Source: Adiantum capillus-veneris
Taxonomy: Eukaryota > Streptophyta > Polypodiopsida > Polypodiales > Pteridaceae
Assembly: GCA_014529385.2 (NCBI GenBank)
Contig: CM043966.1
Coordinates: forward strand, 94,611,087 to 94,675,086
Direction: 5' to 3'
DNA: 64,000 nt
The notes beneath the pieces were generated by a model. That model was not told the DNA's origin. It was given only the letters and a program-made list of their open reading frames with translations, and made no database searches. Positions within the stretch are counted from its first letter, which is position 1. The number at the start of each line of letters is the position of its first letter. The position numbers and the translations under genes are program-made. Below, piece after piece: positions 1-11,945 of this stretch.

Positions 1-1440
1 GTGATGCCAGATTCTAGAGAGGAAGCAAGAAAGATTTTGCAAAACTTGGGGATGGTTGATTCACGCTTGTCGTAACGACTGCATTTTTTTCAAAGGGGAA
101 TACATAGACATGGAGAAGTGTCCGAAATGTCATTTCGAGAGATATCGAGTAGATCTCCACGGACAAAAAATTCCACAAAAGGTGTTGCGACATTTTCATG
201 TGCTTCCTTGCATCAAGCATTTCTTCGAATGTAAGTCCATGGCCTCCCTAGCATCATGGCACGAGGAGAATACATCTTCGGATGGTGTGCTATGGATTCT
301 TGCAGATTGCGCAGCCTGGAAACATATAGATGATACATGGCCGGATTTTTCCAAGGAAGCTCAAAATTTGCACATAGGCATCGCAATGGAAGGTGCAAAT
401 CCATTTGGTCAGAGGTCAACATCTTACAGTGTATGGCCTATTGTCATTGTCAACTACAACATTCCCCCGTGGTTGAATACCAAGAAGGGCACCTGTTTCT
501 AAGCTTGATTGTGCCGGGGCAGTATAAAGTGAAGAATATGGATGTGTATCTTCGTCCACTATTGGAAGAGCTACATAAATTGTGGATTGGCATAGACGTG
601 GTAAATATGAGCCGACACACAAATTGATGGAATGCTTTGATCAGAGGCATTCTAATGTGGACCATGCATGACTATCCCGGACTAACAAAATGCTCAGGTG
701 ATTTATACTCAAACTCAAACACTATAAATCTTCGTTTTTCTAAAGCTTACCTATTGCCATGTGTATACATGTAGGGCTTCAAACAATCGGATACAGAGCA
801 TGTGTCACATGTGGACCTAGAATTAATGCACGTCGGGTGCCCTCACTAAATGAGCAAACTTACAAAGTGCATCAAGCGTATCTTCCAGAGAATCATGAGT
901 TACGCAACGGTTTTTTGGGAAGAGAGCCAGCGAGGATGTCTGCACAAGCATGATTAGAGCAGAAGGAGATGTGTGATGACGGTTTTTTTCCCAGGGATGG
1001 AGAGACTCTCTCTATGGTACGAGTTACCATATTGGCCCAGACTTATGATCAATCACTTGCTCGATCCAATGCACATATTCAAGGATGTGGGTAATCTGTT
1101 GTGGGACCATCTGACCAGCAAGAAAGATACTTTGGGAACCATAGCTGACCTTAGAAATGTGGATCATATGGAGCAATATTGGCCGCAGACATCATTTGAT
1201 GGATTGATAAAACTCCCTAAAGCACCATGGATTTTGGCAGGAGCCCAAGAACGCAAAGTAAAAGAGACCATTCGATCTGTGCGGACCCCCACTGGCGTAA
1301 TGCACTTGCTCCGAATGTGTTTCACTAAAGAAGGGAAGCTTACTGGTTTGAAGTCACACGACTGGCATAAAATGTGTCAAGTATGTCTGAAGTGGAATAT
1401 ATCATATTGGGAATTGTGTAACAAATTTGTGTGTGGACTT
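1..1440 (+). pseudogene. TNP2-type transposase core, copy A
   Basis: The translation resembles plant TNP2/Transposase_21, the CACTA transposase that cuts at terminal repeats in the nucleus. Visible landmarks are a Cys-containing segment near 110-140 (EKCPKCHFERYR), a W-K-H-I-D-D-T-W-P-D-F block near 320-350, an E-G-A-N-P-F-G block near 390, where the family usually has Asp first, and a Y-N-I-P-P-W-L block near 455-475. A one-base deletion near 488, relative to copy B, shifts the frame. A GYRACVTCGP block near 790-820 and a YELPYWPRL block near 1020 follow after an intron-like break. A TGA interrupts the reading near 951. Confidence 0.85.
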
Positions 1441-2231
1441 TAATATCATTGCTAGACGTGTTTTGCAGTTTATTTTACTAGTGGCCATTGAGGGATGTTT
1501 GTCTCCTATTGTCCGTAACACAATCTACAAACTTGCAAAGTTGGTGCAATGGATCTCACAAAAGGAGATCAATGTAGACTCCATATTTGCCAAACTAAAC
1601 GCTGTGAAGGTTGTATGCATGTTTGAGAAACATTTTCCTATTAGCATGCTAACCATTCAGGTGCATCTTCTTGTTCACTCAGTTGATGAGGTGGAAAAAG
1701 CTGGCACAGTACATTCCAAATGGATGTTCTTTTTAGAATGTTTCATGAAAACGCTCAAGGGATATGTGCGTTAGAAGGTACGTCCGGAGGGTAGCATGGC
1801 AGAAGGTTGGCTGGTATCAGAGTCCCTAGTTTACATTGGAGAGTAGCTAGAGGGATTACATAAAGCTCAAGACACACTATGGCGAACCATAGATGATGAG
1901 CGCATATCTGGGATTGTCATGTGCAATCTCGGTGTTGAGAAGAAAATGACGGAAGATCTAGAGGCTAAAATCAATCGATTTTGCATGCTTCACAATCTAG
2001 TGATGCAAAAGTGGATTTCACAATACGAGAATGCAAAGCAAGAGCGACAAAGGACACGAATCGAGTGGAGACGGGGAAGACGACCACCAATGCATTTCTC
2101 GGCGGGTCTGGAGAGCCTACCAACATTCATGAGCTTAAGATGGTTGCACAACCAATTGAAAAGCGCACAACTATGCGATGAAGAAGTGACTGAGGAGGAG
2201 TGGGAGTACTATGGGGGTTGCACGATCAAGG
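1441..2231 (+). pseudogene. DUF4218-like region of transposase, copy A
   Basis: This segment matches the DUF4218 domain that follows TNP2 in plant CACTA transposases. It shows the typical C-M-F-E-K-H-F-P block, the HLLVHSVDEVE block, the V-H-S-K-W-M-F block and a R-P-E-G-S-M block. In-frame stops occur near 1772 and 1844, where copy B reads through as Gln and Trp. A GTAAGT donor-like site at 2231-2236 probably ends the exon. The domain's molecular role is not established. Copy A carries more lesions here than copy B. Confidence 0.82.
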
Positions 2232-2960
2232 TAAGTTTGCAATGTATGACTCGCGACTTTCTAGATGTTTGAAGGCCACTCATAATCTTTGTTGGTTGTA
2301 TTATAAGTCATACACAGTAGCATGGTGTAAAGGTCGACATTTTAGGGTGGAATGGATCGACAAAAAGCGTTTTATACAAGATTGTGGAATCATGGCAAAA
2401 TGTGAACAGTCTAGTCGACGACGGTCCTTTGATGCAGATCCTGTGGTGGCGGAACTCACTTGCTTTGGCACGCTACAAGAGATTTTGAGGATCGATTATA
2501 GAGGATTTTTTGTGGCTTGTTCTTGTTCAACGTGCAATGGTTCAAGATAAATATGGAGGGTTGCAATGCTACTGTGCACAGAGGAGAGTCTGGTTTCCTT
2601 GAGGTGGATTCAAATAGAAAATGGACCGACCTAAGAGACATTTTCGTACTACCCGAGCATTCTGAACAAGTAAGTCTGTAAATATTTAACATCCAATTTT
2701 AAAAGTTATGTGCCTGGAAGCACTCATGTAAGTTATGTGGCTCTGGAAGGGTGATATTTCATCCTACAAAGTCTGCATCAAACTAGTGGTACGTCATAGA
2801 AGTAGCCCCTCATAGTGCACGGATGTATGAGGGCTACCATGTGCCAATCACACAACGGCATCAATGGAGGAAATTGGCAAGGATGCTCAGTCAGAAGCCA
2901 TTGAGGTGGTGCCAGACGAGAATCAAGTTGCTACTCTCTATAAGGTGCATGCAGAGGATC
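2232..2960 (+). pseudogene. DUF4216-like and C-terminal region, copy A
   Basis: After an intron-like spacer, positions about 2438-2668 translate to a DUF4216-like block (Y-R-G-F-F-V, F-N-V-Q-W-F, E-S-G-F-L-E-V-D). This is the usual C-terminal module of TNP2-type CACTA proteins. The last exon, from about 2860, is rich in acidic residues and is cut at 2960 by element G; it resumes at 20485. Copy B shows the uninterrupted form at 26831-27046. Several frameshifts are present. Confidence 0.78.
2956..2960. repeat. Left target-site duplication GGATC of element G
   Basis: The five bases GGATC immediately precede the 5' LTR and recur at 20485-20489 immediately after the 3' LTR. The paralogous empty site in copy B, near 26940-26950, has GGATC once. 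This is the expected 5-bp duplication for an LTR retrotransposon. Confidence 0.93.
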
Positions 2961-4498
2961 CGTCAAAATAATCAATATCTAATTCTCCTAAATGATTTTC
3001 TGATGTTAAACTGATCATTTAATATGGGGAAGTGCCAGGGGAGAAAAAGCTACAATATTGGTTAAGTTAGTAGACGGGCCACAATAGGGATCCAAAGGAG
3101 GAATAGTAGGGATCCAAACGGGGGGCCATCTGTAAAAGAGCTTTGTGCAACAATGGGCTTAAAAGACCTTAAGGTTCAGCCCATTAAGACTTCCAAAATT
3201 CAAAGGTTGTGTCCAAAGGTCAACTTTAGGGAAAATTGGATGCTTTGTGTGTGTCCCAAAAGTCTTTGTCAAGCCCTACATAAGATGGGGCGAGCCCAAG
3301 AAGTAGGGGATGAGAGAGAAACTCGTACACGCACATACAAGCTCCCTTTGTACACAAGGGGAAAGAGGGACACATGTCAGCTCCCTAGCCCAGATGCCCA
3401 CAAGGTGTACTCAAATTCTATTGGATGGCCTTGGAGGTGGACCAATGAGAATTAGGCTAGAGTAAATCTAGTTTAATTAATTTAAAAACACTTAATAAAA
3501 GAACCAATAAGAATTAAGCTCTCTAGAAGACTATTGGACAATCTCCCAAGGGGACCAATGAGCATTGAGCAGCCCAATGGCTTGGCTGATTCCAAGGGGA
3601 TCCAATGAGAGTTTAGTTGAATTAAATAATTACCTAAAGCTCTCACAAAAGGGAAAAGGGGGACACATGTCATAAGGCTATCACTTATGCTGCTTAATTA
3701 CCATCAGCTAAGCCTGGGGAGGTCCAATAGGATGCTAGCAAGAGCAAATAGCAAGAGGGGTCGACCAAGAGAGAGAGAGAGAGGGGGCTGATTTTTCAAA
3801 GGCATTATCACCTACACACTCACACTAGATCATGTGTGAAGTAAAGAAGACTCTCTCTCCTTCTCAAGGTTTAATGGAAAGCTTATCACCTACTCCCAGC
3901 TTGTGAGAAGGGAGGCCTACACCAATAACTCTTGGCTTTGGGATGCAAATCCAACCAAGAGCCAAGCTTCAATGCATGCTAATTACTAAGCTAAGCTATG
4001 CTAATATGAGTGATTATGTGAGGAGATGTACATCTTTCTCGTAAGAATACTCCTTCTTCCTCTCAATCTACTCTCATACCCCGCTAGCTCTCACAATCTT
4101 CGAAGGTGTGTGAGGTCTTGGGTGTGAGAATTGATGTTGTGTTTGATATGTGTTCTGCGTAGTGCATGAAGTTTCCATCTTCATTGCACTAGCTAATATT
4201 GAAGAAACACAAGAAACTGTATTGTAAAATGTCTCTCTTGATGGGAGAAACCATAATACAAAGCCTTTTGGAGGGGGGACTGGCTCCATGCAAATCCAGT
4301 CCTCAATTGTTGTCAATTGCTTAATTTCTCTCTCTTTTGAAGTATTTTTCATGCTATCTAACTAGGTGTTATTCTTTTTGTTGCTTTCTCCACCGAAGAA
4401 CTCTTGTTATTATCATTAGGAATCTATTCTAATGAAATGCTCACTATGTTCATGCTATTTTACTCAACACACAAGTTACTAGGCCATTAAATGTTACA
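2961..4498 (+). repeat. 5' LTR of element G
   Basis: The 1538-bp sequence aligns end to end with 18925-20484. It begins CGTCA where the 3' copy has the canonical TGTCA, so the terminal T is mutated, and it ends in TTACA. It contains several purine-rich stretches, and its 3' third carries the string TAATACAAAGCCTTTTGGAG shared with the other LTR. The spurious reading frames inside it are not genes. Confidence 0.92.
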
Positions 4499-4499
4499 T

Positions 4500-4513
4500 T
4501 GGTATCAGAGCTC
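4500..4513 (+). other. Primer-binding site, initiator tRNA-Met type
   Basis: TGGTATCAGAGCTC begins one base after the LTR end. TGGTATCAGAGC is the classic complement of the plant initiator tRNA-Met 3' end and is used to prime minus-strand DNA synthesis. Confidence 0.92.
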
Positions 4514-4905
4514 AAGGTTTCTCTTTTCTTGCTCAAGAAGGGAGGTCCTCAAGCTAGCTATAAATGGTTGGTACTAGTAATTGCATGTTGAGTAAGTAGA
4601 ATAGGGATTTTTCAGCCTTGCAGTGCGCTTGCCTTTGTGCAGTTAACGGGGCATCACCGTCGAGAGCTATGGTCTTAATAGTGGAGTCCTACGGGGCTTG
4701 CCTACGGCTAACCACTATTGAGCTATTAGAAGCTTGTCAGGAGCCGGTGTTGTTTTGGTGTTGAACGACCCTCTATTCTATTCCTTGCAATTAATGGTAT
4801 TCGAGCCACGGGTATAGTAGCTTGAGTGCTTGAGTCTTACCAAATGGCGAGCAAACATTTTCGAGCAAGGAAAAAAACGAGTGACTTTCTCTCAAACATA
4901 GAGCT
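4514..4905 (+). other. Leader of element G, first part
   Basis: This is untranslated leader following the primer-binding site. No convincing reading frame is present. The leader appears to be interrupted by foreign repeats from about 4.9 kb and to resume shortly before gag at about 13.4-13.66 kb. Confidence 0.5.
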
Positions 4906-4918
4906 CTGTGTGTGTGTG

Positions 4919-4987
<69 letters not shown>

Positions 4988-5021
4988 ACTCTCACACACA
5001 CACATACACACACACACACAC
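4906..5021. repeat. (TG)n(CT)n(CA)n compound microsatellite
   Basis: A short TG run is followed by about 60 bases of nearly pure CT and then a CA run. Reading frames across it on both strands are low-complexity artefacts. Confidence 0.97.
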
Positions 5022-5045
5022 AGTACAATTGGATAAGAGGGCCTA

Positions 5046-5122
5046 TTGCAATGGTTGTGTCTCTAGCCATCAACTAAGTTGATGCTTGCAATGGTTGTGT
5101 CTCTAGCCATTAACTAAGTTGA
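5046..5122 (+). repeat. 37-bp tandem duplication
   Basis: Two nearly identical copies of a 37-bp unit starting TTGCAATGGTTGTGTCTC (5046-5082 and 5086-5122) lie in tandem, separated by 3 bp. They differ by a single C/T substitution. No gene is visible between 5022 and 5500. Confidence 0.9.
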
Positions 5123-5498
5123 CATTGTGGGTACAAATAAAGTCTTAGTAAGCAAGTACATTAGAATAGCAACAAGACATCTATCATCATTCAAATGATG
5201 TGAATGAAACATTGTGGGTCGTGTCACATATGTCTGCTCCTTGGACATGCCCAATTTTATGTTTGTGTACAACTTGTGGCAAGAAGCTACAATGCAAGAG
5301 ATGTTTGTTGTTCAGGGCAACCTCCTCGAGAAGAAAAAGAAATTCCTTTTATTAGAGGCAAGAATGACACTTAAATGTCTTGAACTTTAGATCACAAGGA
5401 AGCATCATGAACACTTTATAGTCAGATGAGACCTTCATTTTCTTTGGCTCATTGTCTATGTGTGTTAGCTAGGGTATTCAACTTGCCTTGTAAGAGTA

Positions 5499-5732
5499 CC
5501 CACATGTGACAAGAAATTTATTTGGTACATAATGGAAGTGGTTGTAGCCATCTAAACCGTGCGAATGGCTACATGCAAGTTTCTAATGGAAATCTTTATG
5601 TATGAGTTTCTATAGGTAGCTAGAGGGGTTGTTTCATTGGCCTTCTATGAGCGCCACATGTAACAAAGAAAATTATTTGGTGCATAATGGAATTGCCTAT
5701 AGCCATCCGCGCCGGCGTGGAATGGAAATCTT
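5499..5732 (+). repeat. Diverged direct duplication carrying a GTAGCCAT palindrome motif
   Basis: The segment 5499-5595 and the segment 5653-5732 are diverged direct copies. Both begin CCACATGT, share a TTATTTGG..CATAATGG block, and contain an imperfect palindrome built on TAGCCAT. The second copy overlaps the left end of the inverted-repeat element described next. Confidence 0.7.
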
Positions 5733-6713
5733 ACCCGTCACTCCTGCAAACATTGGCACGATCGTTCAAAAAATGAAGGGAAAATCACCAAAATATCCCT
5801 CTAATTTGTGGAAAGTCCCAAAATACACCTCAAATTTCAAAAATTCCCAAAATACCCTTATATCTATTTTAGTTGGATAGTTCACAATTTCCTAATCTTT
5901 ATTCTTTTTTGACAATGGAGATCCTTTTTAGTGCTTAGCATGTAAATTTGTCACAAATTACCTCCCAAAAAAAGACAATTATGTCTAAACATAATGAAGC
6001 AATTCATCTCCAAAACCTACATAACTAGCTCAAATTCTAGTTTAAGTATCTTGTATTGATAGACAATCAATCTTCTTATGAAAAGCTACAATTTTTTTAA
6101 TCTTAGGACAAATTTACTCTCACAACTAGGGGTATTTTGGGAATTTTGGAAAATTTGAAAGGCATTTTGGGAATTTATGACAAAGTAGGGGGTACCCAGT
6201 TGGGGAAAATCGGAAAAACGATAGAATCATGCGAGATCCATTTCGAAGCTGAATGGGAGGTGTCAAAGTTTGCAGACAAACGTCTGAGCGAGGGGGGAGA
6301 GGCGAGGCGAATTTGGCTGCTCATGCTCCAGCCACATGCTGCAGCTGCTTTGTATCCTGTCGTGCAAGGAACTGGCAGCTATGGGGGCACAGGAGGTTCA
6401 GGCTATTTTTTATATGCAGGGAATTGTGCTCAACATCGCAACACCTATTGCATGCTGTGTTGGCTACGAGAACATTGTGAGGTCGTACCATAATTATGTC
6501 GCGCGTTCGAACTCCTCATCTGCCTTTTACTCTCTTGAGAGAGATCTCAACTCAGAATTGGAATCTGATGAGTATCTGATGAATATAATATCAACGGAGC
6601 CACTATGTACCATTGTGGCATGTGGAGTTTTTTTAATTTGAAAGGTAGTAGGTGGTTCATTTTTTTTTTAAAATATGCATAATATTTTACAGATTTCCTC
6701 TTTCTAGTCGTAG

Positions 6714-6823
<110 letters not shown>

Positions 6824-7141
6824 GCATATTCTCCCTCCTTGCTTCAATTCTATATGTGCGTGCACAGCGAAAACACTGTCTATAGGCAAGGTGTCTTGGA
6901 AGCAGAGTGGGGAAGAAATTGTGCGCCAAGAGGAAAGGAGGGGAAGGGAGGTAGGGGAGGAGGGATAAAGCGGAGGAAGAAGGGAGGCGGGCTCATATCC
7001 AGCAGAGGAGGGGGGGGGGGTTGTAAAACACAAAGAAAACCCATCTAGTGAATTTTTTAAAAGACGAGCGATTATTAGTAGCTATGTATTAGGAATTTCC
7101 ACAAATTAAAGGGGTATTTTGGTAATTATCCCAAAAATGAG

Positions 7142-7183
7142 CTACCTGTAGCCATCCACGCCGGCGTGGATGGCTACAGGTAG
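7142..7183. repeat. 42-bp perfect palindrome
   Basis: The 42 bases, beginning CTACCTGTAGCC and centred on GCCGGC, equal their own reverse complement. The symmetry breaks on the next base on either side. The sequence could extrude as a hairpin of 21-base arms with no spacer. A decayed version lies near 5697-5725. Confidence 0.95.
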
Positions 7184-7227
7184 TTTCACGTCACTATTTT
7201 TTCTTGTCTAATGACATGCTACAGCGC

Positions 7228-7784
<557 letters not shown>

Positions 7785-7786
<2 letters not shown>

Positions 7787-8033
7787 GCTGTTGTTTGAGG
7801 GAGTAATGAGAATTGCAGCTTCTTTGGTGAGGGGGGGTCATGCGCTGATGGAGGTGGTGGAGCAATTGTGCTACATGCTCTTTGTCGCCTACCTTCACCT
7901 TCTTCAATTCTAATTCTCCCCTTCGATCTCTTTCCATGTTACTGGACATACACTTGTTTCGGACCCGCCCCCCCGCTCACCCCCCACGCGTGCACATCCA
8001 TGTTGTCATGTATAGATACATCAAGGACTATGT

Positions 8034-8076
<43 letters not shown>

Positions 8077-8126
8077 CTCTCCTCTCTCTCTCTCTCCCGA
8101 AGAGAAGTTAGAGACACCTCCTTCTC
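7785..8126. other. No gene; (CT)n tract at 8036-8096
   Basis: This stretch links the SSR cluster to the non-LTR element. Apart from the interrupted CT run, no coding or structural feature was seen. Confidence 0.6.
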
Positions 8127-8168
8127 TTGCCATTGTTATTGAAGATTTTCTTCAAAACCCACTTTGGC

Positions 8169-8471
8169 ATGTCCGGAGTTATGGTCTATGGAGCACATAG
8201 AGTGGGGAAGCAAGGAGCTCCTCGCTCGGGAGAACGGCCAATTGTATGCACCATGCCGGATGAGACCAAGCGAAAGATTATCCTTGATAATAGTTGGATC
8301 TATTTGAGGGATACAAAATGTTTTGTATGTGAAGATCGCACTATTAAGCAACAAAATATGCGTCGCAAGGCATATGAGGAAAAGAATAATAAAAACAAGG
8401 AGATCTCTCATGAAGAAAATGCCCAAGGAGGAGGCAAGTCTCTCAAGCAAATAGGGATGCGTGACCTATGA
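8169..8471 (+). pseudogene. ORF1-like fragment of the LINE
   Basis: A 100-codon reading from the ATG at 8169 ends at TGA 8469-8471, just ahead of the endonuclease. It contains NSWIYLRDTKCFVCEDRTIK, followed by a Lys/Glu/Asn-rich tail. No zinc knuckle is visible. Its position immediately upstream of the endonuclease suggests the end of ORF1 or the N-terminus of ORF2. The function is not recognised. Confidence 0.5.
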
Positions 8472-8487
8472 GACCGAGTTACAATTG

Positions 8488-9300
8488 AAAATATGCTTTT
8501 GGAATTGTAATGGATACCCATGGAATGCGGGGTTGGCATTGATGAACTAACAAGCAAAGCCGATGTTGTACTTCTTGTTGAAACTTGGGAGCATGATACA
8601 CAAAGAATTAACGGCTTGGAGGATTACAATGTACATTCATTGATGTGGTCAAAGAATCTCAAGCAACGAAGAGGACAAGGAGGGTTAGCATGTATGGTTA
8701 AGAAAGGATTGGAAGATTTTGTATCAATTGTGAAAGATGACAAGTACAAACGTTATGTATGGCTGAAAATTATGACACCAATAAGAGCACCCATTTTTTG
8801 TAGCCGGTTGCTACATTCCTCATCGTGATTCTCCCTTTTATGCTTGCATGGATAGAGATCAACCATTTTCTGATTTGGAAGAGGACATTGCTTATTTCAA
8901 AGGTGAAGGTGATGTTATTGTATTTGGGGATATGAATGCTCGCACAAAAACATTGCAACATGATACTCAACAATTTGATATGCCATACATTTCAAGGGAG
9001 TTGGAGGAAGTTCACTTGTATGATCGTACTTCAATGGATGAGAAAGAGCCGGATCACTATGGAAAGTTACTTTTACACATGTGTAATAGCACGGGTATGC
9101 TCATTGCCAATGGTGTATCTTTGTGGAGTGGAACCAATGGATTTACATGTAGAAGACATAATGGGGATAGTGTGATTGACTATATGCTACTCTCTGAAGC
9201 CATCATGTATCGCATAAAGAGTTTTATGTTTGGTCAATGGACCCCGAATCCGACCATCGCACCTTATGTATTGACCTTTCATGTGGAGAAGCAACTAAGC
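8488..9300 (+). pseudogene. APE-type endonuclease domain of the LINE
   Basis: This is an endonuclease/exonuclease/phosphatase fold, which nicks target DNA to prime reverse transcription. Landmarks are the starting K-I-C-F-W-N-C-N-G (8488-8514), V-V-L-L-V-E-T-W (about 8560-8590), F-G-D-M-N-A-R (about 8920-8945), S-V-I-D-Y-M-L-L-S-E (about 9170-9200) and S-D-H-R-T-L (about 9247-9265). These correspond to the catalytic Asn, Glu, Asp-x-Asn, Asp and Asp-His positions. Frameshifts occur near 8520, 8800-8830 and 9235. Confidence 0.85.
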
Positions 9301-11168
9301 ATGATAATCTCAGCCAAAGGAAAGAGAAGTTATCACTATGTATGGATTTCAAACAGGCACCAATGTACATTGAAATGGTTGAGCAAAAATTATGGATGAC
9401 AAAGCTTCAATGTGATGCACCATTGGAAACTAAATGGGAAGCTTTCAAGAAAGCTATTTTTTCTTGTGCGGAAGAATGCTTTGCCATAAAGCATCTCCAT
9501 GGTATCAACAAAGATAGATCACGCAAAAGGTGGTTTGATAAAGAATGTCAAGATGCTCGAAAGTCCTTGATAAAGCTTGATGCAACTATGGACAAAGACA
9601 ACTATCAAAGTCATTTGCATACATACAAGGCATTGATTCAAAAGAAGAGAAGAAGATGGGAAGTAAACCAACAAGAATTTCAAGTCCAAGAAAAGGCACA
9701 TGCATGTGGAAGATTTTGGAGAAACTTGAGAGGCAAGCGGGTTGAGAATTTTGGTAACTTGAGTCTAGTGGATATGTACACACATTGTAGGTAATTATAT
9801 GAACAAGAAAATACTGAAAAAATGCCATTTTATGGTTCACTCCCATGTATGCCATCTTTTTTTACTATTGAGGATGTATGCGGTGGGCTTGAAAAGTTGG
9901 CCACTCGCAAAGCGGGAGATCTTCAATGTATCAGCCGGAGATGATCAAATGGACGGGAGATTTTACCCATGAGTGGATGTGTGATATGTTCAACCTTGCA
10001 CTTCAACATGGTATGCCTTATGATTGGAGTACTAATTGGGTTAAGCCTTTGCATAAAGGAGGGGATGTAAAGAATGTAAGCAACTACCGGACTATAATGA
10101 TTGGGTCTCTTATGGCAAAGTTGTTTGGGTGCATAATGGAGATGAAATTGAGTGATTGGGCTAAAGAGAATGACAAGCGTACAAAGGGACAAGCGGGTTT
10201 TCGTCGATGCCATAGCACCATTGATCATCTTGTCACTCTTCGTGTTCTCATGGAGGAAAGTCGGTTGAAAGGCAAGCGATTGTATTGTTGTTTTGTAGAC
10301 TTTAAGAAAGCCTTTGATATGATTCCACGTAACAATTTGTGGAGAAGGATGGAAGAACTCTAAGTGCCAAGTGAGTTTATGCTTGCGGTTTCTCTCGAAT
10401 CTATGAGAAGGTGATTTGTCAATTGCGCATGGAAGAGAAATTTCAGAAATTTTTGTAAGCACTATTGGGGTTAAACAAGGATGTCCATTGTCACCAACTC
10501 TCTTTGGTCTATGCATCGATCAATTGGAACAAATGGTACTTGACTTTATGCAAGAAGAAGGCATTGAAGAGGTCACTATTTGCAATGCGGTAATCATGCT
10601 TTTGTTGTATGCGGATGATGTAGTGCTTCTAGCACACACTTTAGAAGATGCACAAAAGCTTATGGTTGTCCTTGAGAACTTTTGCTTGCATAGTGGGCTG
10701 ATTGTAAATGAATCCAAAACAAAGGTTATGCTTGTGAAAACCAACCATAAGGAGAAGCCATGCATTGTGTACAACAACGAGACACTTGAAGTTGTTGAGA
10801 GCTTTAAGTACCTTGGCCTTGAGGTTCCATCCAATCACAAGTGGCATGAATGTGCTATGCGTCGTTTGGAAGCGGGAAAGAGAGCATATTATGCATTTGA
10901 GAACATGTGTAATGCGGGAAACATCAAGTGTTGGGTTCTCAAGAAGTATCTTTTTGATGCATTGGTGACACCGGTTCTTCTTTATGGAGTTGAAGTGTGG
11001 GGCGGGAGCATCTCAAAGTCTACTTGGAAAGAGTTTGAGAATGTCCAAAAGCGTTTTCTTACAAACTTTCTCCAAGTTAAGACACAAACACCATATATGC
11101 TCCTACTTCTTGAGTCGGGATCTCTTCCAATTGAGTTATGGGCATGGAAAGGGTTGTGGAGTACATGA
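9301..11168 (+). pseudogene. Reverse transcriptase region of the LINE
   Basis: A charged linker (about 9300-9790) leads into the RT, which copies element RNA at the nicked target. Visible RT blocks are S-N-Y-R-T-I-M-I (10080-10105), K-G-Q-A-G-F-R-R (10185-10210), C-F-V-D-F-K-K-A-F-D (10290-10320), V-K-Q-G-C-P-L-S-P-T-L-F (10467-10505), the catalytic Y-A-D-D-V-V-L-L (10608-10632), and N-E-S-K-T-K (10708-10725). Stops or shifts near 9792, 9920 and 10361-10415 split it. The F-V-D-F-K-K-A-F-D form differs from the common plant L1 pattern as I know it. Confidence 0.88.
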
Positions 11169-11859
11169 TAAAGATGCGTCAAAACCCCTCACATCGACTT
11201 CCTACAATTGCATGGGAAGCAAGCAAAAAAGTTCAAAAGACGCATAAAAGCAAGATCTTGAGCACGGGATGGATGCAAGACATAAAGAAGTGGTTTGGGA
11301 GATGGGATGCATTACACTTGCTACATGATGCTTCAATTGACTCTCAAGTGAATGAAGCTTTTCTACAACGCCAATGTATTACGGCTTGGGAGAAATCCGG
11401 TGGTCACGCTTCATACATTACACCACCTATATTGCCCCCAACTACAAAACCATGTTCTTCGCTGAGAGAGGAAACCGTACTCACACTTACATGCTTGAGC
11501 CTATTCCCTTGTCCGCGATACGCACTATCGCAGCACTTCGGCTTAGCTCCCATTTCCTTCGATGCGAGATAGGGCGTTGGGGCAATGGAGAAGAGTCAAA
11601 TCGATTGTGCACATTATGCTCACTGCAAGTTCGAGAGTCTGAGTACCACACACTACTAGAGTGCTCAGATTTTGATCACATCCGAACTTGGTTCTCTCAC
11701 ATTTTCAGCCATAACTTAGACCTACACACTTTCCTCTCCCAGCCAAAGTGTGGGCTCTCCATTGCGACTCTCATCACTACAATTTTGGAGCATCGAGAGT
11801 CACTCATCAGCCGTACACATACTACATCATGTAACTTTGGTCCCATAGGTCATATTTGA
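11138..11859 (+). pseudogene. C-terminal Cys/His segment of the LINE
   Basis: The reading after the RT moves through two frames and ends at TGA 11857-11859. It contains a zinc-ribbon-like pattern, L-C-T-L-C followed by E-Y-H-T-L-L-E-C-S-D-F (about 11605-11675). This tail is common at the C-terminus of LINE ORF2 proteins and is thought to bind nucleic acid. The family assignment rests on this motif and on position. Confidence 0.7.
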
Positions 11860-11870
11860 CCTCCGAGGAC

Positions 11871-11906
11871 GATAATAAAATCTATCTATCTATCTCTCTC
11901 TCTCTC

Positions 11907-11941
<35 letters not shown>
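11871..11941 (+). repeat. LINE 3' tail: (TCTA)n(TC)n(TG)n
   Basis: GATAATAAAATCTATCTATC runs into TC and then TG repeats. LINEs outside the L1 group often end in such microsatellite tails, so this marks the 3' end of the element rather than an independent SSR. Confidence 0.75.

Positions 11942-11945
<4 letters not shown>

Larger units (their letters stand above)
1..2960 (+). mobile_element. CACTA (En/Spm) copy A, left part
   Basis: This is the part of a CACTA-family DNA transposon lying left of the LTR insertion; the element starts before the window and resumes at 20485. The order TNP2, DUF4218, DUF4216 and then a PttA gene downstream is the same as in copy B (23.1-35.6 kb, same strand) and copy C (57.3-64 kb, opposite strand). 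Base-level similarity to copy B is high along the whole stretch, including intron-like spacers. All frames carry stops or frameshifts, so copy A is not expected to make transposase. Confidence 0.9.
8127..11900 (+). mobile_element. Non-LTR (LINE-type) retrotransposon, probably 5'-truncated
   Basis: An ORF1-like tail, an APE-type endonuclease, a reverse transcriptase and a C-terminal Cys/His segment follow one another on the plus strand across at least six frames, as expected for a decayed LINE. The 3' end is not a poly-A tail but AATAAAA followed by (TCTA)n and (TC)n. It is nested in the leader region of element G. The RT motifs are well preserved as translated blocks, so the identification is firm, but I cannot assign the clade by eye. 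Confidence 0.88.

Noticed and set aside
6137-6641. Overlapping frames of 75-118 codons suggesting a gene inside the inverted-repeat element
   Set aside because: No family resemblance, no splice or start context, and similar-length frames occur by chance in this composition.
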